Assembly (NCBI GenBank): GCA_028023455.1
Contig: JAQFVV010000274.1
Coordinates: 560,001-624,000 of the forward strand
Origin: Epiperipatus broadwayi
Taxonomy: Eukaryota; Onychophora; Udeonychophora; Euonychophora; Peripatidae
Length of the DNA: 64,000 nt
Reading direction: 5' to 3'
The stretch's first letter is position 1, and each line of letters opens with the position of its first letter. The position numbers and the translations under genes are program-made. Under the pieces are notes generated by a model. That model was not told where the DNA came from. It ran no database searches and saw nothing but the letters and a program-made list of their open reading frames with translations. Shown here piece after piece: positions 62,065-64,000 of this stretch.

Positions 62065-64000
62065 TCTAACTAATTAAAATTTCAAGAGAAGACAATTTTT
62101 CTAACTAAATGAAAATTCAAAAGTATTATTGGTTTTTGAAAGATGATGAACATTTGTTGAATATAAATTAATGCCAGATGCATTTCTCAAGTATCAATTA
62201 AATTTGCAATGCATCAATTTATAACGAAAACGATTGGGAGAGCTTACAAATATCATATATCCTATTGGATAGTTTAAGCTAATTATAACTTTATTCTAAC
62301 AATGAGAATTTTATTCAAATGATCGCACATCCACGTTATGGATTGATTGTACCATATTTAAATCTATTTGGCATTTACACACTTGCAGATAAATTACATG
62401 CCAATTACAATATTTTAAGGATGGATCGATGGATACTTCATCATTCCCAGCTGACACTATTTCTGAGGCCTACTGAGATGATGATGATGATACAGAACAT
62501 CTATAAGCTTAATTGCCAAGGCACCAAATTGCAACTCTAATACCATATACAGGCTAAATCTCAATTCAATACTCTTAGTAATAATATTTTATGAATGGGT
62601 TAATATAGAATCAATTTAGAGAACACCGAGAACACATTAAAATTGACAATAATAATATCTTTAAGAATTCCAGGTTATTTGCAGTGCCTACCCATTCACT
62701 TTAATTAAAGCTACAATTAAATTTTATTCTAATTATAAAGTTCTATATTCATCTCCACTTTCCTGATCCACTTCACCATCAATTTCACATCCATATGTCT
62801 ATTACACTATTATTTATTTAACTATTAAATTTACCTTTTTATTTTCTTTTACTAGATCATTTCCTCTCATTATAATCTCTTCTCAGGGTTTTTTTCTCCC
62901 AATAATTAGGTGTGGAAATCGAATAAGCTGCGATAGGTTATTGGTATTAAACTCTCCTCTCTTGATTGCCTCCAAGGTGATCTCAGTTGTCTTTAATGCA
63001 ATTTAATATCAATTTACATTAAAGATGGAATATTTTAAGCTTATTAAATCTTTATAAACACATCATAAAACATAGTCACAATTATAACAAAATTATATAA
63101 AAATAAAATGCATCTAGAGGAGTTTGAATACAATGGATGGGGAAAGGATTTTATGCCCACCCTCTGCACTCACTATCACTCAATACTATCTCTATTCATG
63201 ATTTATATTTCAACAATATTAAATCATTTGGTAATTTTACGCATTTCAAATTAACCTTTTAAATAGTTTTACTAAATATTAATTACGTACATGATAATTA
63301 AAATATTAATAATATTATATTGATGTATGATTGGATTGGAAATATCTAGATAATAATAACCCACAAAAACATGAAGACTAACACAAATTTTATTTAAAAC
63401 AAATAAATTTTATTTGCCAAGCTATAATTCATCACAAAAACATATACAGTACATTATATCTACACTTTCTTTTTATCTTAAATATTGTAAATACCAATTT
63501 CCTCCCATTTTCAATGCTTTCTTTTTTTATTACAGATTTATTGTAGAAAATAAATAACCTATTTTTCTCCTAATTAAATTTAATAATTTTATTTAATAAA
63601 TCTAAAGTTGATATTCCCTTGCAAATTTCTTGATCTTATCCGATCATCCTGATTAAATAATCTTTGGCCCTAATCTTTACAACAGAGATATCTTAATAAT
63701 AGTGAGACTAAGTTATTGCAAATAAATTGGCATTAAGATCAAACATCATCATAGTGCACTCTCTATGTTCATGTTCTTATAACATAATAATATTTTAACA
63801 ATATTACCTTTCCAGCGAAGTTCTCAGCTGGCCATGTACATATTTATTAAATAAATTTATATACACATTGCTTATGCCCAATCATTTGTAAGTCTTTATT
63901 TAACCCTTAACAGTTATTAACTTAATTATTTTTGGCTCGAATGCTAAATCAAATCTACAAAAACAATAATCAAATACACCAATTGCACATACATTATCTG
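62065..64000 (-). repeat. Giant LTR, right (5') copy, cut by the window end
   Basis: Direct repeat of the left LTR from 44341 onwards, with scattered substitutions and without the ~285-base block at 44504-44790. At 64000 the match has reached about 46575 of the left copy, so at least 3.4 kb more is expected outside the window. Confidence 0.9.

Overview
This is a very AT-rich (well under 30% GC by eye), intron-poor, repeat-dominated stretch of an invertebrate animal nuclear genome. The evidence is one intact single-exon rhodopsin-type GPCR, animal-type transposons of at least six classes (Ty3/gypsy, a giant-LTR gag-only element, RTE-type LINE, other non-LTR LINEs, Penelope-like, hAT), long (AAT)n, (TATC)n and (TA)n microsatellites, and the absence of bacterial operons, rRNA or tRNA genes. 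I cannot name the species. The composition would fit a cnidarian or an AT-rich arthropod, among others.

Layout. 1-2.7 kb: a TATC microsatellite and a nested foldback element of about 0.9 kb. 2.84-7.48 kb and 25.93-30.69 kb: two copies of one ~4.7 kb repeat, both set in (TA)n, best read as solo LTRs of a giant-LTR family. 9.5-11.4 kb: a 5'-inverted RTE copy followed by a head-to-head pair of Penelope-like fragments. 12.2-15.2 kb: AAT/AGT/AAC microsatellites around a decayed LINE on the minus strand. 16.2-18.7 kb: a foldback, the GPCR gene (17295-18323, +) and another foldback just behind its poly(A) signal. 18.7-25.5 kb: diverged dispersed repeats, a LINE C-terminus and two hairpins. 30.7-36.7 kb: AT-rich DNA with no gene seen. 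36.73-38.33 kb: an hAT element with an exact 8-bp target duplication. 39.4-41.3 kb: an RTE copy broken by one stop codon. 43.25-44.32 kb: Penelope-like remnant on the minus strand.

44.34 kb to the window end is one nested structure. The outer layer is an LTR element on the minus strand with LTRs of about 5.6 kb (left copy 44341-49989; right copy starts at 62065 and leaves the window). It has a tRNA-Lys1,2-type primer site, a polypurine tract and a short interior that codes only for a coiled-coil gag-like protein. A 10.36-kb Ty3/gypsy element (51233-61589, minus strand, 2.53-kb LTRs, 4-bp duplication CTAT) sits inside that gag-like frame.

The only gene that looks like a working host gene is the GPCR. 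Everything else with coding signal is mobile-element protein, most of it broken. Two threads run through the window. Giant or unusually long LTRs recur (2.5, 4.7 and 5.6 kb), and (TA)n tracts border insertions of several unrelated element classes. All family calls rest on motifs read by eye; no database search was run.
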